From an uncultured bacterium (GTDB taxonomy: Bacteria > Acidobacteriota > Aminicenantia > Aminicenantales > Saccharicenantaceae), in the NCBI GenBank assembly GCA_937920515.1, contig CALEUG010000010.1, forward strand, positions 1 to 64,000: a DNA stretch of 64,000 nucleotides, read 5' to 3'. The notes beneath the pieces are model-generated. The model was not told the DNA's origin, did not search any database, and saw nothing but the letters and a program-made list of their open reading frames with translations. Shown here piece after piece: positions 52,892 to 62,067 of this stretch. A program made the translations under genes and the position numbers. Positions within the stretch are counted from its first letter, which is position 1. Each line of letters opens with the position of its first letter.

Positions 52892-55318
52892 TTATTTCAC
52901 CTGCCATTCCTGGATGCCGGCTGAAAACTTTTCCTGGCTCTTGATTTCAATTTTAAGAGCGGTGGTAACCACCGGCGAAAACCTGACCACGTTATACTTA
53001 TCTTTTTCAACCGTATAAGGATTTAAATTTTTAACCGGCAGCCACTCATCACCTTTCTTAAAATAAAGCTTCCAGGATTCAGGCACCCGGCATCCTCCCA
53101 GGCCGGTATCGTCAAACCAGTAGACGGCCGCTTCCGACACCCGGACCGTGGTCGGAAACTCATAGCTCACCCATTCGGTCGTCCCCTTTTTCGGCCACCA
53201 GTGAAGATAACCAACCGAGTGGTCGATGGAGCTGGTCGGTTCGTACTGGTCGTTTATAAAACCAGCACCCCGGGCTCCTTCAGAAGCTTCGACGCTGGCC
53301 TTAGAGGCCAGCGAAGGTTCGGGCGTGGGCCTGACCTTTCCTTCTTCCCGGGCCAGCCAGACAGCCATTTCACCGCGACCGCGGTGGGCCCAGGCGTAAT
53401 AAGGTATAAGGGTAATCTCCTGATCCCGGGCAACAACTTTTTCTTTTTCCATCCGGTAGGAACGGCCGGGGGCCCTGACCACAACCAGTCCGCCCAGCAG
53501 GTCGCTCCGGTATTCGGAGCTCAGGGTAGCGCCATCGGGAAGCAACAGGTTGCTGACCCGGCCGCCATTATCCGGCCACTCGGCGCAGTAGACCAGAGGA
53601 CCTCTCTCCACCGCCACCAGCCCGGCATCATCTATAACCTTTTCGTGAGCCAGAACCGGGCGCGGTTCCAGGGGCAGGCTGAGGTTTATGGTGTCGCCGG
53701 CTTTCCATTTTCGGGCAATCGGCAGGAAACCATCTTTCAGGTTCAGGGGCACCTCTTCTCCGTTGACCTTTACCACCGGCCTGTCCTCTTTCCTGTCGGC
53801 ATAACGATACAGGTCGCCGGGAATGGGTTGCCCCAGGGCCCAGCCTGGAATCCGCAGCATGACCGTAAAATCGTCTTCCCTGGCCGGGTTGACTCTGATT
53901 TTTACCTCACCTTTCCAGGGATACTCGGTTTCCTGCTCCAGCTCAACTTTCAGGTCATCCATCCGCACCTGGCTTTTGCTCCGGGCGAACAGGTTGACAT
54001 AAAGCCGGTGGCCAGAGGTGGCATAGAAATACTGACCGAGCTGGGGAATGAAGCGAACGATGTTAGGCGGACAGCAGGCGCAGCCGAACCAGGGGCTTCT
54101 TTCATGCTGGCCAAAGGAAGCCAGAGGGTTGGAATAGAAGAAACGGTCACCGCTCAGGGCTATGCCGGCCAGGAAGCCGTTGTAAATAATCCGTTCAAAA
54201 ACGTCCAGGTACTTAGCTTCACCGCTCAGCTGGAACATCCTGTAATTCCAGAAGGCATTGGCGATGGAGGCGCAGGTCTCAGCATAGGCCGAGCCGTTGG
54301 GCAAATTGTAAGCCGGCCCGAAGCCTTCCCAGGCCCCGGTCGAACCGATGCCGCCAGTAAGATAAATCTTCCTGTAAACCACGTCTTCCCACAGGCTGTC
54401 GAGGGCCTGGACCAGGGATTGGTCTCCGCTCAGGGCAGCCACGTCAGCCATGCCAGAATACATGTAGGCGGCCCGGACGGCGTGGCCAACGGCTTCTTTC
54501 TGTTCCCTCACCGGCAGGTGGTCCTGGGAATAGAAACCGTACAGTTCATGCCCTTCCTTGTTGCCACGCTGATCGAGGAAGAACCTGGCCAGGTCAAGGT
54601 ATTTTTTCTTTCCGGTCAGCCGGTAGAGTTTAACCAGCCCGATTTCAATTTCCTGGTGTCCTGGCGGTAGCATAACCTTTCCGGGGCCGAAGTCCTTTAA
54701 GATCAGGTCGGCATTTTTCAGGGCTACTTCAAGCAGGGTCTTCTTGCCGGTGGCCAGGTAATGGGCCACGGCCGCTTCGTAGAGGTGGCCGGCGTTGTAA
54801 AGTTCGTGGGCATCTCTTTCTCTTTCCCATCGCTTATCCGTCACCCACTCCTCAAGGGGTATCTTCCCGCCCTTGTTCTTGATGGTCCGGGCGGTGTAAA
54901 GATAGCCGTCCTTCTCCTGAGCAGCCGCTATCTTGGCGATCAACCCGTCCAGGTACTTATCGAGTTCCGGGTCGGGGTTGAGCATCATCTGGTAGGAAGC
55001 GCCTTCTATTAATTTATAAATATCCGAATCGTCAAAGGGGTAGCGGGAACAGAAATCGCCCCCGACCAGCCCGGCAGCTATCTCGAAATTCTTGATTCGG
55101 CCGGTCTCTTCGCTCTGCCGGAAAGAATGAGGGATGGTAACCCTGCCATTGGTTTCTATCCTGGAGCTCCAGAATCCGTCCGAAAAGCGGACATCGGTCA
55201 GGTTGACCATCTTGATGGAATAGTCCTTTTTTTCCGGGGAACAGGCTGAAAACAGCCAGGCTCCCAGCAGCAGGCAAAAAATTACCTGCTTTTTTTTACT
55301 GATGATTGATCTCAACAT
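52892..55318 (-). CDS. GH127-type beta-L-arabinofuranosidase lipoprotein 2 with C-terminal discoidin-like domain
   Basis: This 808-residue lipoprotein (lipobox FSAC, Cys26) has the GH127 barrel and an added C-terminal domain (about 665-808) that looks like a discoidin/F5-8C sugar-binding module. Active-site residues are complete: E331 in AWEGFG, E347 and C349 in AYAETCA, and C415-C416 in CACCPPN. It is a diverged paralogue of the protein at 48039. The start is the ATG at 55318 with AAGGAGG 5 bases upstream. A perfect 18-base palindrome lies upstream at 55371-55388. It probably handles a different beta-L-arabinofuranoside or binds the substrate more tightly. Confidence 0.88.
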   Translation of the reverse strand: MLRSIISKKKQVIFCLLLGAWLFSACSPEKKDYSIKMVNLTDVRFSDGFWSSRIETNGRVTIPHSFRQSEETGRIKNFEIAAGLVGGDFCSRYPFDDSDIYKLIEGASYQMMLNPDPELDKYLDGLIAKIAAAQEKDGYLYTARTIKNKGGKIPLEEWVTDKRWERERDAHELYNAGHLYEAAVAHYLATGKKTLLEVALKNADLILKDFGPGKVMLPPGHQEIEIGLVKLYRLTGKKKYLDLARFFLDQRGNKEGHELYGFYSQDHLPVREQKEAVGHAVRAAYMYSGMADVAALSGDQSLVQALDSLWEDVVYRKIYLTGGIGSTGAWEGFGPAYNLPNGSAYAETCASIANAFWNYRMFQLSGEAKYLDVFERIIYNGFLAGIALSGDRFFYSNPLASFGQHERSPWFGCACCPPNIVRFIPQLGQYFYATSGHRLYVNLFARSKSQVRMDDLKVELEQETEYPWKGEVKIRVNPAREDDFTVMLRIPGWALGQPIPGDLYRYADRKEDRPVVKVNGEEVPLNLKDGFLPIARKWKAGDTINLSLPLEPRPVLAHEKVIDDAGLVAVERGPLVYCAEWPDNGGRVSNLLLPDGATLSSEYRSDLLGGLVVVRAPGRSYRMEKEKVVARDQEITLIPYYAWAHRGRGEMAVWLAREEGKVRPTPEPSLASKASVEASEGARGAGFINDQYEPTSSIDHSVGYLHWWPKKGTTEWVSYEFPTTVRVSEAAVYWFDDTGLGGCRVPESWKLYFKKGDEWLPVKNLNPYTVEKDKYNVVRFSPVVTTALKIEIKSQEKFSAGIQEWQVK

Positions 55319-55370
55319 CACTACCTCCTTGATTCTTTTCTCTCTGTCCGGCCAAAGCCATCATAGCCGA

Positions 55371-55388
55371 TTTATGGCCGGCCATAAA
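55371..55388. promoter_or_regulatory. 18-base perfect palindrome upstream of GH127 gene 2
   Basis: TTTATGGCCGGCCATAAA lies in the 100-base gap between the BNR gene and the GH127 gene. It may be an operator or an mRNA hairpin. It is unlike the GTTAAC operators near araB. Confidence 0.4.
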
Positions 55389-55418
55389 AGATTTTATTCA
55401 AATCCTTAACAGACCCGC

Positions 55419-58160
55419 TCATTCTTCAAAATCACTCTGTCGGGCAGGAGCCATCAGGACAACCGGCTGTGGCCCTATTGACCAGCTGATTCTCTTCCTG
55501 ATGAGCGCCGGCTGTTCGAGCTTTATCCCGGGAGCCTGCAGAACCACGAAATATTTTCCCGGTTCCAGCTTGGGGCCCGGGCGGTTATCGCCAGCCTTCC
55601 TCATATCCCAGCTAACCCGGTTCAGTCCAGCTTTACCCGGGCCTTCGAGCTCCCTGAGGAGTTTTTTCTCAGCATCATAGATGACGACCTTAACTTTTTC
55701 CTTTACCTCTTCTTTCAGGTAATAATGTATGACCACCTCGTCGGGCTCGTTGGGAGTGAAAAGGTGGTTATCTCCGGTGAGATGATAGTTGCCGAATACC
55801 GGATATTGTTTCTGAAGGGCTGGCCTGATGGTAAACAAATGGGCCTGTTCCCTGAGAATTTCCGGTTTCATCTCCCGCAGCGGCCAGATGTTGGTCACCC
55901 AGATGCCCCGCCCGTAGGTTCCGACCACCAGGTCGGCCTCGCGGGGATGAATTACCAGGTCGGTAACCTTTACCCGGGGCATGTTGTTCTGGAACGGCCG
56001 CCAGTTCTTCCCCTGGTCGAAGGAAACGAACAGGCCGTTGTCCGTGCCGGCAAAGAGCAGGTCCGGATTCCCGGCATCCTGGACTATCACATTGACCGGG
56101 CTGTCCGGAAGGCCGGCCGAAATTGAGGTCCAGCTGCGACCGTAATCATTCGTCCGGAAAATATATGGCTTAAAATCATCATGGCGGAAGCCGCTCTTGG
56201 CCACAAAGGCCGTCCCCGGGTCGTGAGGAGAAGCCAGCACCCGGCTTACCCAGAGCTGCGCCGGGGCTCCGGCCTCAGTCAGGGCCTGCGTGCAATCAGT
56301 CCAGGTTGCCCCGCCGTTTGCTGTCACCTGCACCTTTCCGTCGTCAGTACCCACCCAGACCACCCCGGGCTTTCGGGGCGACTCGGAGATGGTGGTTATG
56401 GTGCAGAAGGTTATGTTGCCAGCTCCACCCTGCTTGCTCTTATCGTTGGTGGTCAGGTCCGGGCTGATTTCTTCCCAGCTATCACCCCGGTTTAAAGAAC
56501 GGAGCAGGACCTGGGCCCCGATATAGACAATGGAGCTGTCATGGGGTGAAAGATGAATCGGCGGAGTCCAGTTAAACCGGTATGGTTCTTTATCCGAACT
56601 TCTGGTGGGCTGAATACTCTGGCGGGTTCCGGTCTTCTGGTCGAGCCGGAAAAAGTTGCCGAATTCCCGGCAGTTATAAACCCAGCGACTGTCAGTCGGG
56701 TCCACCACGTTGTACATCCCGTCTCCGCCCCCGACCGTCACCCAGTCGCTCAGGTTGACCTGCCCCGACCAGGAATTGGACGGACCCTTCCAGGAATCGT
56801 GATCCTGGAGCCCGGCATAGATATTGTAAGGCTCTTCCAGATCCACTCCGAGGGCATAGATTTCGCCCAGCGGCAGGTTGTAAAAATGATGGCAGGTCTT
56901 TCCCCCGTCATAGGAAACATAGACACCGCCGTCGCTTCCGAAAAGAATTCGCTTTGAATTCTGCGGGTCAATCCAGAGGGTCCTGACATCGCCAAAGGCC
57001 GACCGGAACAAAGCCTGCGGCGGCCAGTCGGCATCCCGCCAGGTCCGGCCGCCGTCCACCGAGCTGGCCAGGGTCACACCCGTGATGTAAAGAACCCGGT
57101 CGTCGTTCGGGTCGATGTAAAGCTGGTTGAAGGAGTAGGGCGCCTTGCTGGCCAGCGGTTCTTTCCCGCTGTTGACCTTAACCCAGGTCTGGCCGCCATT
57201 TTCCGTTCGGTAGACTTCGCCCATCGCCACCGGGTGGGCCTGGCGCCCGGCCTTGCGAGCAGCCGCAGCTTCTTCGGGGGCAGGTTGGCGGAAATTTTCC
57301 ACCACCGCGTACAGGATCTGAGGATTTTTGCGGTAAACATCTATTCCGATGCGGCCAACATAGCCTGAAGGCAACCCTCCGGCCAGCCTCTTCCAGGTAA
57401 GCCCGCCGTCGGTCGTCTTGTAAATTCCGCTTTCCGGGCCTCCGGCCTCGTAATGCCAGGGCAAGCGGACTTTGTCGTAGCTGGCGGCATAAAGAACTTC
57501 AGGATTGGCCGGATCCATCACCAGGTCAATCACCCCGACTTTATCGTTTATGTAAAAAACCTTCTTCCAGGTCAGGCCGCCGTCTTCGGTCTTGAAAACA
57601 CCTCGCTCGGAATTGGACGTAAAAAGATGCCCCATGGAAGCCACGTAGACTGTGTCCGGGTTACGGGGATGTATTATTATCCTGGGTATGTGGTGGGAGT
57701 CGCCGAGACCCATCCGCTTCCAGGTCCGGCCCCCGTCGGTCGACTTATAAACGCCATCGCCGCTCTGGGAACTGCGGGCGCAGTAAGCCTCGCCCGTTCC
57801 CACCCAGACAATTTCCGGGTTGGAAGGGGCCAGGGCGATGGCCCCGATGGACAGGTGGCTCTGTCCATCGAAAAGGGGTTCAAAGGTGGTGCCGTTATTG
57901 GTGGTTTTCCAGACACCGCCGTTTCGGGTTCCCACGTAGAAAGTATAAAGGTGAGCTTCCAGCGGCGAGTCGGGAACAGCAAAACAGGTCACCCAGGAAC
58001 CCGCCCGGAAAGGCCCCAGATTCCTGAATTGAAACAGGCTTAAATCATCCTGACCAAGAAGATGCTGAGCCCGAGAACTAAATGCCGACCAGCTTAATAC
58101 CATTAAGACCAGAACAAGTAACCTGAGGTGCCATGACCTGGCAGCCGGGGTTAAAGTCAT
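55419..58160 (-). CDS. Secreted BNR/sortilin-like beta-propeller protein
   Basis: This 913-residue protein has a signal peptide (about 12-33) and multiple BNR/Asp-box repeats (for example STDGGRTWK, TEDGGLTWK, TTDGGLTWK and TNDYGRSWT) that build one or two beta-propellers, followed by a beta-sandwich (about 780-905). Asp boxes occur in sialidases, xyloglucanases and VPS10 receptors, so a glycan-binding or glycosidase role is possible, but no catalytic residues can be assigned. I start it at the ATG at 58160 with GAAGGAG 6 bases upstream. It lies within the arabinoside cluster. Confidence 0.82.
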   Translation of the reverse strand: MTLTPAARSWHLRLLVLVLMVLSWSAFSSRAQHLLGQDDLSLFQFRNLGPFRAGSWVTCFAVPDSPLEAHLYTFYVGTRNGGVWKTTNNGTTFEPLFDGQSHLSIGAIALAPSNPEIVWVGTGEAYCARSSQSGDGVYKSTDGGRTWKRMGLGDSHHIPRIIIHPRNPDTVYVASMGHLFTSNSERGVFKTEDGGLTWKKVFYINDKVGVIDLVMDPANPEVLYAASYDKVRLPWHYEAGGPESGIYKTTDGGLTWKRLAGGLPSGYVGRIGIDVYRKNPQILYAVVENFRQPAPEEAAAARKAGRQAHPVAMGEVYRTENGGQTWVKVNSGKEPLASKAPYSFNQLYIDPNDDRVLYITGVTLASSVDGGRTWRDADWPPQALFRSAFGDVRTLWIDPQNSKRILFGSDGGVYVSYDGGKTCHHFYNLPLGEIYALGVDLEEPYNIYAGLQDHDSWKGPSNSWSGQVNLSDWVTVGGGDGMYNVVDPTDSRWVYNCREFGNFFRLDQKTGTRQSIQPTRSSDKEPYRFNWTPPIHLSPHDSSIVYIGAQVLLRSLNRGDSWEEISPDLTTNDKSKQGGAGNITFCTITTISESPRKPGVVWVGTDDGKVQVTANGGATWTDCTQALTEAGAPAQLWVSRVLASPHDPGTAFVAKSGFRHDDFKPYIFRTNDYGRSWTSISAGLPDSPVNVIVQDAGNPDLLFAGTDNGLFVSFDQGKNWRPFQNNMPRVKVTDLVIHPREADLVVGTYGRGIWVTNIWPLREMKPEILREQAHLFTIRPALQKQYPVFGNYHLTGDNHLFTPNEPDEVVIHYYLKEEVKEKVKVVIYDAEKKLLRELEGPGKAGLNRVSWDMRKAGDNRPGPKLEPGKYFVVLQAPGIKLEQPALIRKRISWSIGPQPVVLMAPARQSDFEE

Positions 58161-58193
58161 TTTATTCTCCTTCAGAAAAGATAACCTGGACAT

Positions 58194-58549
58194 TTATGCA
58201 TATATACATAATATTAATGATCATGGCTTTTGGCCAAACATTTTTTTAATAGGCCAGTCTTCACAGTTTGGTCAGAACCGGTCAACTCTATTAGTTTAAC
58301 GCACGATGTCTTCCCGGTTGTCTTAAAAAAAGGAATGTGAAATTTATCCGGGCCGATTGCAGGCATTATTTTATTAACACCTTTGACTCGATGCTCAAAG
58401 TTTTCTCAATGAATTAAACCCCGCCCCCTCAACCCCGCAGGAAAAACATCAATCATTCTGCCTTCATGAATTCTTACCCGCCACTAAAACAGGAGAAAGG
58501 GGAAGAGCCTGAGCTCTTCCCCTTTCTCGGCCTCATGTCAGATATTTCT
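58194..58549. other. Intergenic region between TonB receptor C and BNR gene
   Basis: No gene is seen. The stretch holds the receptor terminator (58493-58528) and AT-rich sequence before the BNR gene, including a TATTAT-like box near 58210. A separate promoter for the downstream cluster is therefore likely, but I cannot pin it down. Confidence 0.5.
58493..58528 (-). terminator. Terminator of TonB receptor C
   Basis: A perfect 16-bp stem (58493-58508 with 58513-58528) and 4-base loop lie 22 bases after the receptor stop. On the minus strand it is followed by CTGTTTTAG, a short T tract. Confidence 0.8.
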
Positions 58550-61500
58550 TCAGAACTTATAGCGGATTGAGAACTTGAAAATTCTGGTAGCCGAAATGCT
58601 GGTGACCTTCCCGTAATTATAGTCGACAGTGTAAGTGCCTGTGTTAACATTCTCATCAGCGGGACGCCAGACGGAGATGGGATTCTGGCCGTAATAGATA
58701 TACTTGTTACCGAGCAGGTTGTAAACATCAACAAAAGCTCCAATCACGCCGTGGGGCAACTTAAACTCTTTTTCCAGATGGAAGTCAACGTTGGTATAAT
58801 CTTCGTTTCTTCTGGTCCCGACCGGTTCCAGCCTGACCGACACGTTCCAAGGAACAACGTTATGGGCCTGAGCCCAGGAAGCGGGAGGAGCAATGGTCAC
58901 GCTCCTGGCCCACGGGCTGCCCAGAGTATAGCGGGCAAAGAAAGAAGCCACAAAGCCGTAGGGCAGGTTGAAAGTGCCATACAGCTTGGCCTGGAAAGGC
59001 ACGTCGTTACTATCCCGTCCCGGAGCAAACAGGAACTGGTTGGGAGAGCTGCCGCAGCTCAGTTCGGTCAACCTGGAAAAGACCATTGACCCGCCGAAAG
59101 ACCAGCCGTTCGTATATCTCTTGTCAAACTGAATTTCCAGACCATCGTATTTCCTGAATTGTTCGGGGACATTCATCTGGACATTAATGGAACGGTTGTA
59201 GGCAGAATCGTAAGTCTGGAAATAAACTGTTACCTCCTGCTCGGGAAAAACACCATAAGCCGGAACGATTGTGGTGAAAGGAACGTACCATTCCGGAGCC
59301 TGTTCCAGTTTGTACCAGTATTTCTGAGTAACCGGGTCATACTTGGCCGAGCCGTAGATTTTTGTTTCTTTTTTGTGGATGTAGTTTATCTTCACCGCAA
59401 AATCTTTAAACAACTGGTGTTCTATGCCGGCAATGAGTTCCTGATGAACCGGGGCGGTCAGGTCAGGGTCCACCAGACGACGGAGATAATCGGGGTCGGG
59501 GCGGGTGAAGTCGCCAAGACCGTAACGGTACTCATAATAGTCAGTGCCAGGCAGGTCGGGCTGACCGTTCTGGTTGAGGTCCCACCAGTTGAATTGATAC
59601 TGAGCCATAACTGCCGGAGAAACAGCCGAGAAAAACATCACGGGAACATGCTCTGAATAATTGGCATAGCTGAATTTGACGGCAGTACGCCCGTTGCCAA
59701 AAACGTCGTAGCTCAAGCCCACCCGGGGAGAAAAACGGGTGAAATCAAGAACATTCTTGATGGGCTCAACTTCAAAAGGTCCGAAGGGGTTGAAACCGAG
59801 CTGGGGTTCCAGGTAAGTCCGTCCAATCTCAAAGGGAAGACCGGTAATACCGGTGGTCCTGGCCTTCCCACCCCAGCCGTTATAATGGTCTATTCTTAAA
59901 CCCAGATTGATGGTCAACCGGTTCTTAAGTGTCCAGTTGTCCTGAAAATAAGCCCCGATTCGGTACTCCATAAGGTCTTTCCAGCTATCGTTACGTCCGG
60001 TGCCACAGTTGGTAAAAGCCAGCAGGCCATCTCCAAATTCAGTGGTCTGGTTGGTGTTGAAATAACCACGCCAGTGGTAAGGATTGCCATTATAGTAATA
60101 CCAGTTCATGGGATTGGTCCTGGCATAAGCATATCGGTCCCAGCCAAACTGGAATTCAAGGCCGGCACCGATTTCATGGTCACCACCGAGAAAATTATCC
60201 TGGAAATGAGTTAAACGAGCCGAAGCCTGGCTGGTGTGTCTGGTGATGAAACTCTGCCACGACTGAATTCCGTTCCAGATATAACCGGTGTAATTATCGA
60301 TGTAAGAAACGTTGGCATCCGATTCGGGACGAGTGGTAATCGGATAATCCAGATGGTTAACATTTAACCTGAAATCAACGAACGAACTGCTGCTCGGAAT
60401 CCAGGTCAGGTTGGCCGTTCCAACATACTGGGTAGCTTTGGCCCAGAAAGTTGTTTCCTCGGTCTTTCTGGGCTGAGCTTCAAACATGTTTTTGTTCCTG
60501 CTAAAAGAAAAATAAGTATAGAACCTGAGCTTCCTGGAGAACTCAGTTGTCAGTTTCAGGTTGCCCCGCACGTTCTGACTGGGAACTTTATATTGATCAT
60601 ACTGTGTTCCTAAAATCGTGGTTGGTATGAAAGGAGACCAGGTGCTGGACTTAACAAAAGCGACATCGCCAAAAAACCACAGCTTATCCCTGATAATGGG
60701 ACCACCCAGTATAGCCGAAGTATCAATGTTATAAAGGCTGAAGCTGGGCCTGCCGATGTTCATGGCTTTAAGTTTTTCATCAGGGAAAAGCACCTGAGCC
60801 ATATCGTCGTTTGTGTAATAAGCCTGGACCTGGCCGGAGAAGTTATTACTACCGGACTTGGTTACGATGTTGACAAAAGCTCCGCCTGTTGTTCCTACCT
60901 GAGCTGGCAAAGAACCGGTAACCACCTCAATCTCTTCTATAGCATCAAACTGGGGAGTGCCGAAGGCTCCGCCGGTGGTCGGGCAGTTGGCGTTGATGCC
61001 GTCCACTTCGTAGGTAACGCCGCGCCAGAGTGTCCCGTGGATGCTTCCGGAGTAGGTGGCAATCGTCCCCACCGTAGCGGGAACCAGACTAAGAATCGAG
61101 GTCAGGCTGCGATTTAGCGGCAGTCTGGCAATCTGTTCTGAAGTTACCGCGGTGGTCAATTTGGTTTTCTGAACATCAATTTCAGGAGCCCTGGCCACAA
61201 CAGTAACCTGCTCTTCAACCGCCGCCGGTTCCATTTTCACCTCCAGGGTCACAGTTAACCCCACACGGACTATGACTTCCTTCAGATTCACTGACCTGAA
61301 GCCCTGAAGTTCTGCCGTCAGCGTGTAGCTACCGGGTGGGATGGCCGGCAAACGGAACGTACCATCCTCACGGCTGACATCGGTGGCCTTACCCATCATG
61401 CTCGGCCCGGTCAGGGTTATGCTGACCCCGGGCAGGGGTGTGCCGTCCGAATCTTTGATCACCCCGCGGACAGTCCCCGTCTGGCGGGTGATCTGAGCCT

Positions 61501-61564
61501 GAAGGACGGACAAAGCCAGCAGCCAGATAAAGCTGCACAGGAGAAAAGACTTGGCCTTAGGCAT
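58550..61564 (-). CDS. Oar-like TonB-dependent receptor (arabinoside locus)
   Basis: This 1004-residue outer-membrane receptor has a signal peptide (1-23), a carboxypeptidase-regulatory-like domain (about 30-112), a plug domain (about 128-240, with YEVDGINAN and NIVTKSGSN) and a barrel ending in Phe (IRYKF). AAAAGGAGG 8 bases upstream supports the ATG at 61564. Unlike receptors A and B, it has no sigma-54 element; its upstream region carries twin GTTAACGTTAAC operators instead. Its place next to araB and the arabinofuranosidases suggests it imports arabinose-containing oligosaccharides. There is no SusD partner. Confidence 0.93.
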   Translation of the reverse strand: MPKAKSFLLCSFIWLLALSVLQAQITRQTGTVRGVIKDSDGTPLPGVSITLTGPSMMGKATDVSREDGTFRLPAIPPGSYTLTAELQGFRSVNLKEVIVRVGLTVTLEVKMEPAAVEEQVTVVARAPEIDVQKTKLTTAVTSEQIARLPLNRSLTSILSLVPATVGTIATYSGSIHGTLWRGVTYEVDGINANCPTTGGAFGTPQFDAIEEIEVVTGSLPAQVGTTGGAFVNIVTKSGSNNFSGQVQAYYTNDDMAQVLFPDEKLKAMNIGRPSFSLYNIDTSAILGGPIIRDKLWFFGDVAFVKSSTWSPFIPTTILGTQYDQYKVPSQNVRGNLKLTTEFSRKLRFYTYFSFSRNKNMFEAQPRKTEETTFWAKATQYVGTANLTWIPSSSSFVDFRLNVNHLDYPITTRPESDANVSYIDNYTGYIWNGIQSWQSFITRHTSQASARLTHFQDNFLGGDHEIGAGLEFQFGWDRYAYARTNPMNWYYYNGNPYHWRGYFNTNQTTEFGDGLLAFTNCGTGRNDSWKDLMEYRIGAYFQDNWTLKNRLTINLGLRIDHYNGWGGKARTTGITGLPFEIGRTYLEPQLGFNPFGPFEVEPIKNVLDFTRFSPRVGLSYDVFGNGRTAVKFSYANYSEHVPVMFFSAVSPAVMAQYQFNWWDLNQNGQPDLPGTDYYEYRYGLGDFTRPDPDYLRRLVDPDLTAPVHQELIAGIEHQLFKDFAVKINYIHKKETKIYGSAKYDPVTQKYWYKLEQAPEWYVPFTTIVPAYGVFPEQEVTVYFQTYDSAYNRSINVQMNVPEQFRKYDGLEIQFDKRYTNGWSFGGSMVFSRLTELSCGSSPNQFLFAPGRDSNDVPFQAKLYGTFNLPYGFVASFFARYTLGSPWARSVTIAPPASWAQAHNVVPWNVSVRLEPVGTRRNEDYTNVDFHLEKEFKLPHGVIGAFVDVYNLLGNKYIYYGQNPISVWRPADENVNTGTYTVDYNYGKVTSISATRIFKFSIRYKF

Positions 61565-61749
61565 TATTAAATCCTCCTTTTAAATTTTATTGATTTATAT
61601 TTTGTTGGCCGGCCCGAAATTGGCAGAAGACAGGCCCGGCCGGCCCGCAAAGAAAACGGGTCCCGCCGGGATGGCTGGACCCGGGGGCTGCCCTCGACTG
61701 TCTCCGGACCATTTTCTTCCAGCCTGGCCATCATCTCAATTAGCTCAGC
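61565..61749. other. GC-rich leader of TonB receptor C
   Basis: This divergent region upstream of the receptor holds potential mRNA hairpins, including GGGTCC with GGACCC near 61660-61682 and paired GGCCGGCC elements. No gene is seen. It forms part of the 503 bases between the receptor and araB. Confidence 0.4.
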
Positions 61750-61761
61750 GTTAACGTTAAC
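61750..61761. promoter_or_regulatory. LacI-type operator 1
   Basis: GTTAACGTTAAC is a perfect palindrome with the central CG typical of LacI-family operators. It lies 42 bases, four helical turns, from operator 2. Confidence 0.8.
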
Positions 61762-61790
61762 ACTTGCGGGTAAAACAAAATAAAATTAGA

Positions 61791-61804
61791 TGTTAACGTT
61801 AACA
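61791..61804. promoter_or_regulatory. LacI-type operator 2
   Basis: TGTTAACGTTAACA is a perfect 14-base palindrome. It overlaps the candidate -35 box of the araB promoter, so binding would block transcription. The regulator encoded at 43948-44985 is a candidate to bind it. Confidence 0.85.
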
Positions 61805-61821
61805 CAAAATTTTTATATAAT
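61793..61821 (+). promoter_or_regulatory. Candidate araB promoter overlapping operator 2
   Basis: TTAACG (61793-61798), a 17-base spacer and TATAAT (61816-61821) could form the promoter. The transcript would have a leader of about 240 nt before araB. Confidence 0.55.
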
Positions 61822-62067
61822 GAAAAGGAAAAACATGTCAAGAAGTTTTTTTGTGCCAGAGTCAGGGATCAGACCTGAGCCGGGCCAGGTTTTCCAGCCG
61901 GCTGCGGATAGCACGATTCCCGGATTTATTTCAGGAAAAAAACCGGCCGTGTTCCCGGCACCGGTTCTGGCAGCGAAAACAAAAGGCGTCTGTCAGGAAA
62001 TAGAATTTTTTCTTCCAAAGAATTACCGGTCTGAATTAAAATTGAAATCAATGAGGAGGCGCGAGAG

